Positions 40,134 through 48,872 of a stretch of DNA of 64,000 bases are shown here, piece after piece (positions within the stretch are counted from its first letter, which is position 1; each line of letters starts with the position of its first letter). The position numbers and the translations under genes are program-made. Under the pieces are notes generated by a model, which worked only from the letters and a program-made list of their open reading frames with translations, was not told the origin of the DNA and made no database searches. The DNA is taken from contig CAVRUR010000009.1 of NCBI GenBank assembly GCA_963724365.1, forward strand, positions 1-64,000. Reading direction: 5' to 3'. The stretch is from JALORV01 sp963724365. Its GTDB lineage: Bacteria; Pseudomonadota; Gammaproteobacteria; Burkholderiales; Burkholderiaceae_F.

Positions 40134-41285
40134 ATGTCGCCGCGCTTCACCGTACTCATCGTCGGTGGTGGACCCGTCGGCCTCACGCTCGCGCTGCTGC
40201 TTGCGCGCTTGCAGGTTCACAGCGAGGTCCTCGATGCGCGCACGCCGGATGCCGCTCGCGCCGACCGGCGCCTGCTGGCGCTGTCGCGCGGCTCGGTCGA
40301 ACTGCTCGATCCGGTGGTTTCCCTGCCGTCTTCGGTGACGGCGCCGATACGCACCGTGGTGGTGTCGTCGGCGGGCGAGTTCGGACGCGTGGAGATTGGC
40401 GCCGGTGACCTCGGACCACGTCCGCTCGGCCTGACAGTGCGCTATGGCGAACTGCTCGCACCGCTTGCCGGTGCCTGTGCTGCTAACCCGTTCATCCAGA
40501 TTACAAGGCCTTTGCGCGTGACGGAGACCCGCCAGCATTCCACCAAGGTGGTTGTTCGGCTGGACGATGGCAGCGAACGCGAAGCGTCGATCCTCGTCAA
40601 TGCAGAAGGCACGGTAGGCCCACTGCCAGGCGAGCCCGCGCAGGTGGCTCTTGTTTCCGACGTTTCCGTCCTGGGACCCGAGTCCGGCAGCGCTTACGAG
40701 CGCTTCACGCGCGAAGGCCCGCTTGCTCTACTGCCGTGCCCTGGCGCGCCGACGGGCGTCGGGCGGTCGATGGCCATGGTGTGGTGCATGCCGCCCGGCG
40801 TCGCCGCGCGACGCCTGGTGCTGGATGACGGAGCCTTCGCACAGGAACTGCAGCAGGCCTTCGGAGCACGCAACGGCACGATCCTCCGCGTCGGTCCACG
40901 TGCATCGTATCCGTTGCACCAGCAGTCACGGCCTGCGCTGCGCGAACATCGGATCGTCTTCGTCGGCAACGCGGCGCAGACGCTGCATCCGGTCGCGGGG
41001 CAGGGCCTGAACCTTGGCATGCGCGACGCTGCGCAGCTCGCCGGGCACCTCGTGCGCGCACACGTCGAACGGCGCGACCCGGTCACGGCGCTGGCCGACT
41101 ACGAGCGGGTGCGGCGCGCGGATCGGGCGGCAATACTCGCGTTGACCCGCAATGCGCCGCAACTTTTCGCGACGCGCGCAACGCCAATTGCGATCGGCCG
41201 CTCCTTCGCGCTGGCAGCGCTCAATGCAGTGCCAGCGCTGCGGCAGCAATTCGCCCGCCTGCTGATGTTCGGCGTGCGCGCATGA
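40134..41285 (+). CDS. UbiH/UbiF-family FAD-dependent hydroxylase
   Basis: Flavoprotein monooxygenase of 383 aa, probably acting on the ubiquinone ring at the inner membrane. It has the FAD ADP-binding motif LIVGGGPVGLTLALLLA at the N-terminus and the second FAD motif GNAAQTLHPVAGQGLNLGMRDA. Which ring position it hydroxylates cannot be told from this sequence. The neighbourhood pepP-ubiH-dusB is common in beta- and gammaproteobacteria. ATG 40134 is chosen because the upstream GTG extension lacks conserved residues. Confidence 0.9.
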   Translation: MSPRFTVLIVGGGPVGLTLALLLARLQVHSEVLDARTPDAARADRRLLALSRGSVELLDPVVSLPSSVTAPIRTVVVSSAGEFGRVEIGAGDLGPRPLGLTVRYGELLAPLAGACAANPFIQITRPLRVTETRQHSTKVVVRLDDGSEREASILVNAEGTVGPLPGEPAQVALVSDVSVLGPESGSAYERFTREGPLALLPCPGAPTGVGRSMAMVWCMPPGVAARRLVLDDGAFAQELQQAFGARNGTILRVGPRASYPLHQQSRPALREHRIVFVGNAAQTLHPVAGQGLNLGMRDAAQLAGHLVRAHVERRDPVTALADYERVRRADRAAILALTRNAPQLFATRATPIAIGRSFALAALNAVPALRQQFARLLMFGVRA

Positions 41286-41366
41286 TCCGATGACGGTTCG
41301 GCGAGCCGCTTCGCTACAATCCGCGCCCTTCATCTTCACCCCGCCTCGCCTGACTTCTTCCTGCTG

Positions 41367-42371
41367 ATGCGCATCGGTCCTTTCGAATTGCCGAACAACG
41401 TGTTCGTCGCGCCCATGGCCGGCGTCACTGATCGGCCCTTCCGGCAGCTCTGCAAGTCATTGGGCGCGGGCCACGCGATCTCCGAAATGGCGGCGTCCAA
41501 CCCGCGTCTGTGGGCCAGCGAAAAGACGATGCGCCGTCTCGATCACGCCGGCGAGCGAGCACCGGTTGCGGTGCAGCTGGCGGGTGCCGAGCCTGCAATG
41601 CTCGCCGAGGCGGCTCGTTTCAACGTCGATCGCGGGGCGCAGATCATCGACATCAACATGGGCTGCCCGGCGAAGAAGGTCTGCAATGTCGCGTGCGGTT
41701 CGGCACTGCTGCGCGATGTCGATCGGGTTGCGCGCATACTCGATGCGGTCGTCGTGGCGGTCGATGTTCCGGTTACGCTGAAGTACCGCACCGGTTGGGA
41801 CCCGCGCGAGCGCAATGCGGTGGAGATTGCCCGTCTGGCTGAATCCCGCGGCGTAGCGGCGCTGACGTTGCACGGACGCACGCGTGCCTGTGGTTTCCGC
41901 GGCGACGCCGAGTACGAGACGATCCGCGCGGTGAAGCGGGAGGTAAGTATCCCCGTGGTGGCCAACGGCGACATCGACAGTCCGCAGAAGGCGCGTCACG
42001 TGCTGGAGGTCACGGGGGCAGACGCTGTGATGATCGGCCGTGCTGCGCAGGGACGTCCATGGATATTCCGCGAGGTGACTCACTTCCTCGCCACAGGAGA
42101 AATGCTGCCGCTACCGCGCGTGGACGAGGTCCGCGAACTGCTGCTTTCGCATCTCGACGACCACTATCGTTTCTACGGCGCCGGGCTCGGGGTGCGCACG
42201 GCCCGCAAGCACATCATCTGGTACACGCGCGATCTCGTCGGTGGGCGTGACTTCTGCGACGAGATGAACACCATCGACGAGTGTGACGGGCAGAGACGCG
42301 CCGTCGACGCCTTTCTCCGTAGCCACGGTGAGCAGCACGCGCGGCTCGCCTACGCGCCGGTACTTCATTGA
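41367..42371 (+). CDS. dusB: tRNA-dihydrouridine synthase B
   Basis: FMN enzyme that reduces U17-type uridines in tRNA. The 334-aa protein has VAPMAGVTDRPFRQLCK, the active-site cysteine block NMGCPAKKVCNVACGSALL, LTLHGRTRACGF and ANGDIDS. It is the first gene of the dusB-fis-purH group; in E. coli dusB and fis are co-transcribed from the promoter upstream of dusB. A TACAAT at 41315-41320 may be the -10. Confidence 0.95.
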   Translation: MRIGPFELPNNVFVAPMAGVTDRPFRQLCKSLGAGHAISEMAASNPRLWASEKTMRRLDHAGERAPVAVQLAGAEPAMLAEAARFNVDRGAQIIDINMGCPAKKVCNVACGSALLRDVDRVARILDAVVVAVDVPVTLKYRTGWDPRERNAVEIARLAESRGVAALTLHGRTRACGFRGDAEYETIRAVKREVSIPVVANGDIDSPQKARHVLEVTGADAVMIGRAAQGRPWIFREVTHFLATGEMLPLPRVDEVRELLLSHLDDHYRFYGAGLGVRTARKHIIWYTRDLVGGRDFCDEMNTIDECDGQRRAVDAFLRSHGEQHARLAYAPVLH

Positions 42372-42380
42372 GGAAATAGC

Positions 42381-42668
42381 GTGGCGAAGGCATCCGTCAA
42401 GGCTGGTACGGCGACCGAACGCGCCAGCCGCGCGCGCAGCGGCGAAACGCTCGAACAGTGCGTGCTGCGCAGCCTGGAGCAGTACTTCGAGGATCTCGAT
42501 GGCGCGCGTCCGCATGCCCTGTTCGAGATGGTGACGACGGCGATCGAGCGGCCGCTGCTGCAATTCGCGATGTCGCGCAGCGCCGGCAACCAGTCGGCCG
42601 CGGCCGAACTGCTGGGAATCAATCGCAACACGCTGCGAAAGAAGCTGCAGCAGCACAAGCTGGCCTGA
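42381..42668 (+). CDS. fis: DNA-binding protein Fis
   Basis: Nucleoid-associated factor of 95 aa. The C-terminal helix-turn-helix reads NQSAAAELLGINRNTLRKKLQQHKLA, nearly the textbook Fis sequence. The N-terminal extension (about 20 residues, Ala/Arg/Thr-rich) and the segment TLEQCVLRSLEQYFEDL with the dimer helices are typical of betaproteobacterial Fis. The start is a GTG, nine bases after the dusB stop. Confidence 0.95.
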   Translation: MAKASVKAGTATERASRARSGETLEQCVLRSLEQYFEDLDGARPHALFEMVTTAIERPLLQFAMSRSAGNQSAAAELLGINRNTLRKKLQQHKLA

Positions 42669-42695
42669 AACGGCAGCGGCGGGGAGGCCGCAACC

Positions 42696-44249
42696 ATGAC
42701 CAAGCAGGCGCTGCTCAGCGTCTCGGACAAGGACGGCATCGTCGACTTCGCACGCGCACTTGCCGCAATGGGATATCGCATCCTGTCGACCGGCGGAACG
42801 GCGCGGCTGCTCGCCGACCACGGACTGGCGGTGACTGAAGTCGCCGACTACACGGGATTTCCCGAGATCCTCGATGGCCGCGTCAAGACGCTGAACCCGC
42901 GCATCCATGCGGGCTTGCTCGCGCGCCGGCCCGATGCCGCGCACATGCAGGCGCTCGCGCAGCATGCGATCGATCCGATCGACATCCTGGTCGTCAACCT
43001 GTACCCCTTCGAGAAGACGGTGGCGCGTGCGGACTGCAGCTTCGACGACGCCATCGAGAACATCGACATCGGCGGGCCGGCCATGCTGCGGGCCGCGGCG
43101 AAGAACCACGAGAGCGTGGCCGCGATCGTCGATCCCGGCGACTACGCCGGCGTGCTCGAGGAACTGCGGACGACGAGTGCGGTCAGCGCGACAACGCGCC
43201 TCGAACTCGCGAAAAAGGTGTTCGCGCACACGGCTCGCTATGACGGCATGATTGCCAACTACCTGACGTCGCTGGATGGCGCGCGCGAGCGTGGTGTGTT
43301 TCCCGACGTGCTGACTCGCCAGTGGGTCAAGGTGCAGCAGATGCGATACGGCGAGAATCCGCATCAGCAGGCTGCGTTCTACCGTGAGCGAGTCGTCGCC
43401 CCCGGGCTGCTCGCCGGGTACGCGCAGCTGCAGGGCAAGGAACTTTCCTACAACAATATCGCCGACGCCGACGCGGCGTGGGATTGCGTGCGCAGCTTCG
43501 CCGAGTGCGCCTGCGTGATCATCAAGCACGCCAATCCCTGCGGCGTCGCCCTGGGAGCGTCGCCTTCCGAGGCCTATGCCAAAGCTTTCAAGACCGATCC
43601 GACCTCGGCCTTTGGCGGCATCATCGCCTTCAATCGGCCGCTCGATGCAGCTGCCGCGCAAGCCGTGGCCAGGCAGTTCGTCGAGGTGGTCATCGCCCCG
43701 GCGTTCGACCCCGCAGCGCGCGAAGTGCTGTCCGCCAAGCAGAATGTTCGCCTGCTGACGGTGGCGCTGGGCACCGCGCACAATGACTTCGACTTCAAGC
43801 GGGTCGGCGGCGGCCTGCTGGTGCAGTCGCCGGATCTGCACACCATCGATGTGTCGAACCTCAAGGTCGTCACGGCGAAGGCGCCGACGGCCGGCCAGCT
43901 GGCGGACCTGCTGTTTGCCTGGCGCGTGGCCAAGTTCGTGAAATCCAACACGATCGTCTTCGCGCACGACGGCATGACGCTCGGCGTTGGCGCCGGCCAG
44001 ATGTCGCGCATCGACTCGGCGCGCATCGCGTCGATCAAGGCGAAGGAAGCGGGCCTGTCGCTGGCGGGCTCCGCGGCCGCATCGGACGCGTTCTTCCCGT
44101 TCCGTGACGGCCTCGATGTGGTCGTCGATGCCGGCGCCACCTGCGTGATCCAGCCGGGCGGCAGCATGCGCGATGAAGAAGTCATCGCGGCGGCCAACGA
44201 GCGGGGCGTTGCGATGGTGTTCACCGGGGTGAGGCACTTCAGGCACTGA
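42696..44249 (+). CDS. purH: bifunctional AICAR transformylase / IMP cyclohydrolase
   Basis: Catalyses the last two steps of de novo IMP synthesis. The 517-aa protein has the N-terminal IMP cyclohydrolase (MGS-like) domain with ILSTGGTARLL and GFPEILDGRVKTLNPRIHAG. The C-terminal AICARFT domain has the catalytic Lys-His in IIKHANPCGVALG and ends GGSMRDEEVIAAANE. It is intact, has a GGGGAGG ribosome site and follows fis. Confidence 0.97.
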   Translation: MTKQALLSVSDKDGIVDFARALAAMGYRILSTGGTARLLADHGLAVTEVADYTGFPEILDGRVKTLNPRIHAGLLARRPDAAHMQALAQHAIDPIDILVVNLYPFEKTVARADCSFDDAIENIDIGGPAMLRAAAKNHESVAAIVDPGDYAGVLEELRTTSAVSATTRLELAKKVFAHTARYDGMIANYLTSLDGARERGVFPDVLTRQWVKVQQMRYGENPHQQAAFYRERVVAPGLLAGYAQLQGKELSYNNIADADAAWDCVRSFAECACVIIKHANPCGVALGASPSEAYAKAFKTDPTSAFGGIIAFNRPLDAAAAQAVARQFVEVVIAPAFDPAAREVLSAKQNVRLLTVALGTAHNDFDFKRVGGGLLVQSPDLHTIDVSNLKVVTAKAPTAGQLADLLFAWRVAKFVKSNTIVFAHDGMTLGVGAGQMSRIDSARIASIKAKEAGLSLAGSAAASDAFFPFRDGLDVVVDAGATCVIQPGGSMRDEEVIAAANERGVAMVFTGVRHFRH

Positions 44250-44328
44250 GCGTGCGTGCCTACAGTGTGTCGCGCTTCGCTATCAGCACTTTCGTTCATC
44301 CACCTTGCGCTTCAGGGCCGCGCGGCCC

Positions 44329-44746
44329 GTTACTTTCTTTGTCTTGTCAAAGAAAGTAACCAAGGAAAGCCGCGCCTGCGAAGGCGCCCTGCGGGTGCCC
44401 TGTGCTGCTCGGGGTCGCGGGCGGGCCTGCAAACTCGCTCCCCGCGGTCGCTCAGACAGGCAGGCCCTCAACGACTCCCGCGCCCCCTGCGCTGCGCGGC
44501 GCCTTCGGAGGCATTCAACAGCGTCGCGGACTCCTATGTCGGCACGGCGCTGGTAGTCGTCCGCTCGGGGACGCCGCAGCGGTGCGGGGCGGCAGCGGGG
44601 TCGTGCCGGGCGCGTGTCTGAGCGGCGCAGGGAGCGAGTTTCGCGCCCGGCCCGCTGACGCTCTGCAGCGCAAGGGGAGCCGAAGGCCGACCTCGTGCGG
44701 TCGCCTTTCTTTGGTGACTTTCTTTGGCGAAGCAAAGAAAGTTACC
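44329..44746. repeat. 418-bp inverted-symmetry (fold-back) element with hairpin ends
   Basis: Fills the gap between purH and ruvC. The left end is a 13-bp perfect hairpin (GTTACTTTCTTTG 44329-44341, loop TCTTGT, partner 44348-44360). The right end is a 14-bp hairpin with one mismatch (44713-44726 and 44733-44746, loop GCGAAG). The terminal stretches of about 45 bp are inverted copies of each other. Inner pairs include AAACTCGCTCCC at 44431-44442 with its complement at 44630-44641, and CGCTCAGACA at 44449-44458 with its complement at 44615-44624. All share one axis at about 44536-44537, so the whole unit can fold into one long stem. Reading frames inside look like chance. It may be a non-autonomous repeat or a structured RNA. 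Confidence 0.85.
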
Positions 44747-44868
44747 GGCACGCGCCGTGGCGTCAGAAGTGACGCGCCGAACTCGTCGCGCGCGATGACG
44801 GAACGGATCGACGCGTAGCGCAAGAGGCACTGTGCATGCACGGACACCCTGCATGGCACAATCCCCTC

Positions 44869-45447
44869 GTGCCCCCATCCCTTCGAATACTCGGCATCGA
44901 CCCCGGCCTCAACCGCACGGGGTACGGTGTGATCGAGGTGAGCGGAACGCGACTCGAGCCGATTGCCGCAGGCGTGATCCGCGTGCCGCCGGGTGACCTG
45001 CACGAACGCCTCGGCACCATCCTGCGCGCGCTCGGTGACGTGATCCGCGACACGCGGCCGCATGTGGCGACGATCGAGAAGGTGTTCGTCAACGTGAATC
45101 CCCAGTCGACCCTGCTGCTCGGCCAGGCGCGCGGCGCGGCAATCTGCGCGGCGGTCGGCGAAGGCCTGGTCGTGCATGAGTACGCCGCGCTGCGGATCAA
45201 GCAGGCGGTCGTCGGCTTTGGCCAGGCCGACAAGAAACAGGTGCAGCTGATGGTGCAGCGCCTGCTCGCACTCGACTCTGTCCCCGCGACCGATGCGGCC
45301 GATGCACTTGCGTGCGCGATCTGTCATGCGCATTCGCGCACGCTGCTGGCGGCGGTGACGCCTGCGGGAACGAGCGTTGCGCCGCGGCGGGGATCGGCCA
45401 GCGCTTCGCGGCGCGCCTGGGCGGCACGGGCGGCGGGCGGCCGATGA
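44869..45447 (+). CDS. ruvC: crossover junction endodeoxyribonuclease RuvC
   Basis: Holliday-junction resolvase of about 192 aa. The N-terminal LRILGIDPGLNRTGYGV has the first catalytic Asp, EKVFVNVNPQSTLLLGQARGAA the catalytic Glu, and ATDAADALACAICHA the two final Asp residues. The C-terminus carries an extra Ser/Arg/Ala tail. I start at the GTG 44869; an ATG at 44836 would add 11 residues not seen in the family. The stop overlaps the ruvA ATG. Confidence 0.95.
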   Translation: MPPSLRILGIDPGLNRTGYGVIEVSGTRLEPIAAGVIRVPPGDLHERLGTILRALGDVIRDTRPHVATIEKVFVNVNPQSTLLLGQARGAAICAAVGEGLVVHEYAALRIKQAVVGFGQADKKQVQLMVQRLLALDSVPATDAADALACAICHAHSRTLLAAVTPAGTSVAPRRGSASASRRAWAARAAGGR

Positions 45448-46022
45448 TCGGTCGTCTCGAAGGACGATTGCTGGAAAAGAATCCGCCGACCCTACTTGTC
45501 GACGTCGGTGGTGTCGGCTATGAAGTCGATGTGCCGATGAGCACGTTTTATCAGCTGCCGGCGATTTCCGAGCGGGTTGTGCTGCTGACGCACCTCGCCA
45601 TCCGCGAAGACGCGCACCAGCTCTATGGATTTGCCAGCGCCGATGAACGCATGGCGTTTCGCGAGCTGATCAGGATTTCAGGCGTCGGCGCCCGCACCGC
45701 GCTGTCGGTGCTGTCCGGACTGTCCGTGACGGAGCTGGCACAGGCGATCACGCTGCAGGAAAGCGGGCGCCTGACGCGCATCCCAGGCATCGGCAAGAAG
45801 ACCGCCGAGCGCCTGCTGCTTGAGCTCAAGGGCAAGCTCGGCGCCGAGCTGGGTTCGTCTCCGTCGGCAGCCGCCGGCGACAACAGCGCCGACGTGATGC
45901 GCGCGCTGCTGGCGCTGGGTTACAACGAGCGCGAGGCGAACGCGGCGGTGCGACAGTTGCCTGCTGGCGCAGGCACTGCCGACGGCATACGCCACGCCCT
46001 AAAATCGCTGGCCAAGGGCTGA
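45444..46022 (+). CDS. ruvA: Holliday junction DNA helicase subunit RuvA
   Basis: Tetrameric junction-binding protein, 192 aa, with MIGRLEGRLLEK and DVGGVGYEVDVP in domain I, helix-hairpin-helix motifs ISGVGARTALSVLSGL and IPGIGKKTAERLLLELK in domain II, and the RuvB-binding domain III at the end (ALLALGYNEREANAAV). The ATG is inside the ruvC stop (ATGA). ruvB follows 9 bp later. Confidence 0.96.
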   Translation: MIGRLEGRLLEKNPPTLLVDVGGVGYEVDVPMSTFYQLPAISERVVLLTHLAIREDAHQLYGFASADERMAFRELIRISGVGARTALSVLSGLSVTELAQAITLQESGRLTRIPGIGKKTAERLLLELKGKLGAELGSSPSAAAGDNSADVMRALLALGYNEREANAAVRQLPAGAGTADGIRHALKSLAKG

Positions 46023-46031
46023 CGGCCGCCG

Positions 46032-47090
46032 GTGGCCACAAGCGCGGAGACGTCGTTGATCGAAGCAGAACGCCTGGTTGCGGGAAACCCCGCGTCGCCG
46101 AACGAGGAAGCGATCGAGCGCGCGCTGAGACCGGGCTCGCTGGCCGAGTATGTCGGCCAGCCGAAGATCCGCGAACAGCTCGACATCTTCATCACCGCGG
46201 CGCGCAACCGGTCCGAAGCGCTCGATCACGTGCTGCTGTTTGGCCCGCCAGGGCTCGGCAAGACGACGCTGGCGCACATCATCGCGCGCGAGATGGGCGT
46301 GAACCTGCGCCAGACCTCCGGGCCGGTGCTGGAGCGGCCAGGTGACCTCGCCGCGATGCTGACGAACCTCGAGAAGCACGATGTGCTTTTCATCGACGAG
46401 ATCCATCGCCTGTCGCCGGTGGTCGAGGAAATCCTCTATCCGGCTCTGGAAGACTTCCAGATCGACATCATGATCGGCGAAGGCCCGGCGGCGCGCTCAA
46501 TCAAGATCGACCTGCCGCCGTTCACCCTGGTCGGGGCCACGACCCGCGCCGGCATGCTCACCAACCCGCTGCGTGACCGGTTCGGCATCGTCGCTCGGCT
46601 GGAGTTCTATTCGACCGAGGAACTGACCTCGATCGTCACGCGCTCGTCGAGGCTGCTGAATGCCCGTGCCAGCGCGGAGGGTGCGCGCGAGATCGCCAGG
46701 CGTTCGCGCGGCACGCCACGCGTGGCCAACCGGCTGCTGCGGCGCGTCCGCGACTTCGCGGAGGTCAAGGGCAGCGGCGAGATCTCGGCCGAAGTCGCCG
46801 ATGCGGCATTGGCCATGCTCGAAGTGGACCGCCTCGGGCTGGATGTAATGGACCGCAAGCTGTTGCTGGCGGTCATCGACAAGTTCGCGGGAGGCCCGGT
46901 CGGCATCGACAATCTCGCGGCGGCCGTCGGTGAAGAACGCGATACGCTGGAAGATGTCGTCGAGCCGTACCTGATTCAGCAAGGCATGCTGCAGCGGACA
47001 CCGCGGGGTCGGGTGGCGGCGTTGGCCGCATACCGGCACTTCGAGCGGGTCGAGCCGCGGCGGGACGGGGGTGTGGGCGAGCTGCTCTAG
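46032..47090 (+). CDS. ruvB: Holliday junction DNA helicase motor subunit RuvB
   Basis: AAA+ ATPase of 352 aa driving branch migration. It has Walker A GPPGLGKT (71-78), Walker B LFIDEIHRLS, sensor 1 in LVGATTRAGML and the arginine finger in NPLRDRFGI. The C-terminal winged helix is RTPRGRVAALAAYRHFE. The start is a GTG. It is the last gene of ruvCAB. Confidence 0.97.
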   Translation: MATSAETSLIEAERLVAGNPASPNEEAIERALRPGSLAEYVGQPKIREQLDIFITAARNRSEALDHVLLFGPPGLGKTTLAHIIAREMGVNLRQTSGPVLERPGDLAAMLTNLEKHDVLFIDEIHRLSPVVEEILYPALEDFQIDIMIGEGPAARSIKIDLPPFTLVGATTRAGMLTNPLRDRFGIVARLEFYSTEELTSIVTRSSRLLNARASAEGAREIARRSRGTPRVANRLLRRVRDFAEVKGSGEISAEVADAALAMLEVDRLGLDVMDRKLLLAVIDKFAGGPVGIDNLAAAVGEERDTLEDVVEPYLIQQGMLQRTPRGRVAALAAYRHFERVEPRRDGGVGELL

Positions 47091-47166
47091 CCAAATCCTG
47101 ACATTCGCACCCTGTTGCACCGCGGCGGGGTGTCCGCGGCACGCCATTGCTCTAGAATTCCGCGCT

Positions 47167-47196
47167 TTGCGAAAGCGCCCCGGTCGGCATTAGAAT
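47167..47196 (+). promoter_or_regulatory. putative sigma-70 promoter of tonB
   Basis: TTGCGA (47167-47172) and TAGAAT (47191-47196) are 18 bp apart and end 38 bp before the tonB start. A 7-bp inverted repeat GCGCTTT-GCG-AAAGCGC (47162-47178) lies across the -35, a place where a repressor could bind. Confidence 0.55.
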
Positions 47197-47233
47197 CGCG
47201 GGTTTTTCGCCGGGGCGAGCCCGGGAGGGCGTC

Positions 47234-47878
47234 ATGGACTACGCACAGCAGCAGCGCAATCCGGGCCGACACGTGGTGGGAATCACTGCGGTCGTGCTGC
47301 TGCACGTCCTGATCGTTTATGCGCTGGTTACCGGGCTGGCGCGTACCGTTGTCGAGGTGATCAAGGGCCCGATCGACGTCAAGGTGATCGAGGAGATCAT
47401 CAAGAAGCCGCCCCCGCCGCCAGAAGTCGTCCCTCCGCCGCCGAAGGTGGCCGCGCCGCCGCCGCCGTTCATTCCGCCGCCGGAGGTCAATATCGCGCCG
47501 CCGCCGAATCCCGCGCCGGCCATTTCAGCAGTCACGCAGGAAGCGCCGGCCGGACCGCAGGCTCCCGTCATCCAGAAGCCGGCCGAAGCGCCGGCTCCGG
47601 CCCCGGCGGTTCGCAGTGCTCGTGTCGCGTGCGCCAATTACATCGAAGTCATGCAGTCGATCGTCTATCCGCGCGAAGCGCTGAAGGACAACCTCGAAGG
47701 CGAGGTGGTGATCGAGTTCACGGTGGCTGCCAACGGGCAGGTCAAGGACACCGTGATCAAGTCGTCGACGAATCGCGTTTTCAACCGCGCGTCGATGGCG
47801 GTGGTTTCTCAGCTGTCCTGCCAGGGGCAGGGGCAGGACGTACGGGTGCAGGCCCCGATCAGTTTCAAGCTTCGTTAA
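47234..47878 (+). CDS. tonB: energy transducer TonB
   Basis: Inner-membrane-anchored protein of 214 aa that passes proton-motive energy to outer-membrane receptors. An N-terminal helix (about 14-36, with the His in LLHVLIVYAL) precedes a long Pro-rich spacer (about 55-120, blocks of PPPP and Pro-Ala). The C-terminal TonB domain has IVYPREALKDNLEGEVVIEF and ends VRVQAPISFKLR. The operon tonB-exbB-exbD-exbD-TPR follows, and the two receptors at 52.7-58.5 kb are likely clients. Confidence 0.95.
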   Translation: MDYAQQQRNPGRHVVGITAVVLLHVLIVYALVTGLARTVVEVIKGPIDVKVIEEIIKKPPPPPEVVPPPPKVAAPPPPFIPPPEVNIAPPPNPAPAISAVTQEAPAGPQAPVIQKPAEAPAPAPAVRSARVACANYIEVMQSIVYPREALKDNLEGEVVIEFTVAANGQVKDTVIKSSTNRVFNRASMAVVSQLSCQGQGQDVRVQAPISFKLR

Positions 47879-47972
47879 CAGGTAGGGACAAAGGCGATCG
47901 GACCTTGGCGCCACCGCGCCGCGTGACTCTCCTTTTTCACCTTTGACCCATCTTCCACCAGGAGATTTAGCA

Positions 47973-48848
47973 ATGATCTCGATCATCCGTCGCCATGCCG
48001 CCACTCTGGCGATTCTGGCCGTTACCGGCCTTGCTGCACCTACTTCCGTGATTGCCCAGCAGGACGCTTCGAAGGCTGCCCCGGCAGCCGAGGCGCCTGC
48101 ACCCGCTGCGGCACCGGCCGCGGCCCGCGCTGCGCCGATGCCCGCGCCGACAGTCACCAAGGAGACCATTGAAAACCCGTACGGCCTCGAGGCCCTGTGG
48201 CGTCAGGGTGACTTCGTATCCAAGGGCACGCTGATCATCCTGGTCATCATGTCCATGGGCAGCTGGTACATCATCTTCGTCAAGCTGTGGGAGCAGTTCA
48301 AGCTGATGCGCCAGGGCCGCGAGATGGCTGCTGCGTTCTGGAAGTCGGCTTCGCTGAAGGATGGTGCCAAGAAGCTCAAGGACGGCAGCGCGTTCCGCTA
48401 CATCGCCGAAACCGGGCTCGCGGCGAACGAACACCACGAGGGTGCGCTGACTGAGAACATCGATCTCAACACCTGGGTGACGATGTCCGTGCAGCGCGCG
48501 GTCGACACGGTGCAGAGCCGTCAGCAGGACGGACTCGCTTTCCTCGCGACGGTCGGATCGACGGCGCCGTTCGTGGGTTTGTTCGGGACGGTGTGGGGCA
48601 TCTATCACGCACTGACGGCCATCGGCATCGCCGGCCAGGCGTCGATCGACAAGGTCGCGGGTCCGGTGGGCGAGGCGCTGATCATGACGGCCATCGGCCT
48701 GGCGGTCGCGGTGCCGGCCGTCATGGGATACAACTGGCTGGTCCGCCGCAACAAGACCGCGATGGAAACGGTCCGCGCCTTCGGCTCCGATCTGCACGCA
48801 GTGCTGCTCGGTCGCAAGGTTGAAATGAAGGGCGCGCCCGCGCGCTGA
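47973..48848 (+). CDS. exbB: MotA/TolQ/ExbB proton channel family protein (ExbB)
   Basis: Inner-membrane stator subunit that energises TonB, 291 aa. Unlike short ExbB it has a cleavable-looking N-terminal signal (to VIAQQDA) and an Ala/Pro-rich periplasmic segment (about 29-62) before the first channel helix GTLIILVIMSMGSWYIIFV. The conserved ExbB block LAFLATVGSTAPFVGLFGTVWGIYHAL and the third helix IMTAIGLAVAVPAVMGYN follow. The ATG at 47973 has an AGGAG site. Confidence 0.94.
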   Translation: MISIIRRHAATLAILAVTGLAAPTSVIAQQDASKAAPAAEAPAPAAAPAAARAAPMPAPTVTKETIENPYGLEALWRQGDFVSKGTLIILVIMSMGSWYIIFVKLWEQFKLMRQGREMAAAFWKSASLKDGAKKLKDGSAFRYIAETGLAANEHHEGALTENIDLNTWVTMSVQRAVDTVQSRQQDGLAFLATVGSTAPFVGLFGTVWGIYHALTAIGIAGQASIDKVAGPVGEALIMTAIGLAVAVPAVMGYNWLVRRNKTAMETVRAFGSDLHAVLLGRKVEMKGAPAR

Positions 48849-48872
48849 GCGACAGGTCGACGGAGACTCCCC

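Noticed and set aside
44256..45333. Several open frames of 80-270 aa within the purH-ruvC gap on both strands
   Set aside because: They lie inside or across the inverted-symmetry element, in all frames, with Arg/Ala/Pro-rich low-complexity products; the DNA structure explains them.
47153..47158. A second TAGAAT upstream of tonB
   Set aside because: The only TTG-type hexamer upstream is 32 bp away, too far for a sigma-70 promoter.
47316..47640. A Gly-rich 106-aa frame antisense to the tonB spacer
   Set aside because: It is the complement of the Pro-rich repeat of TonB; codon bias alone produces it.
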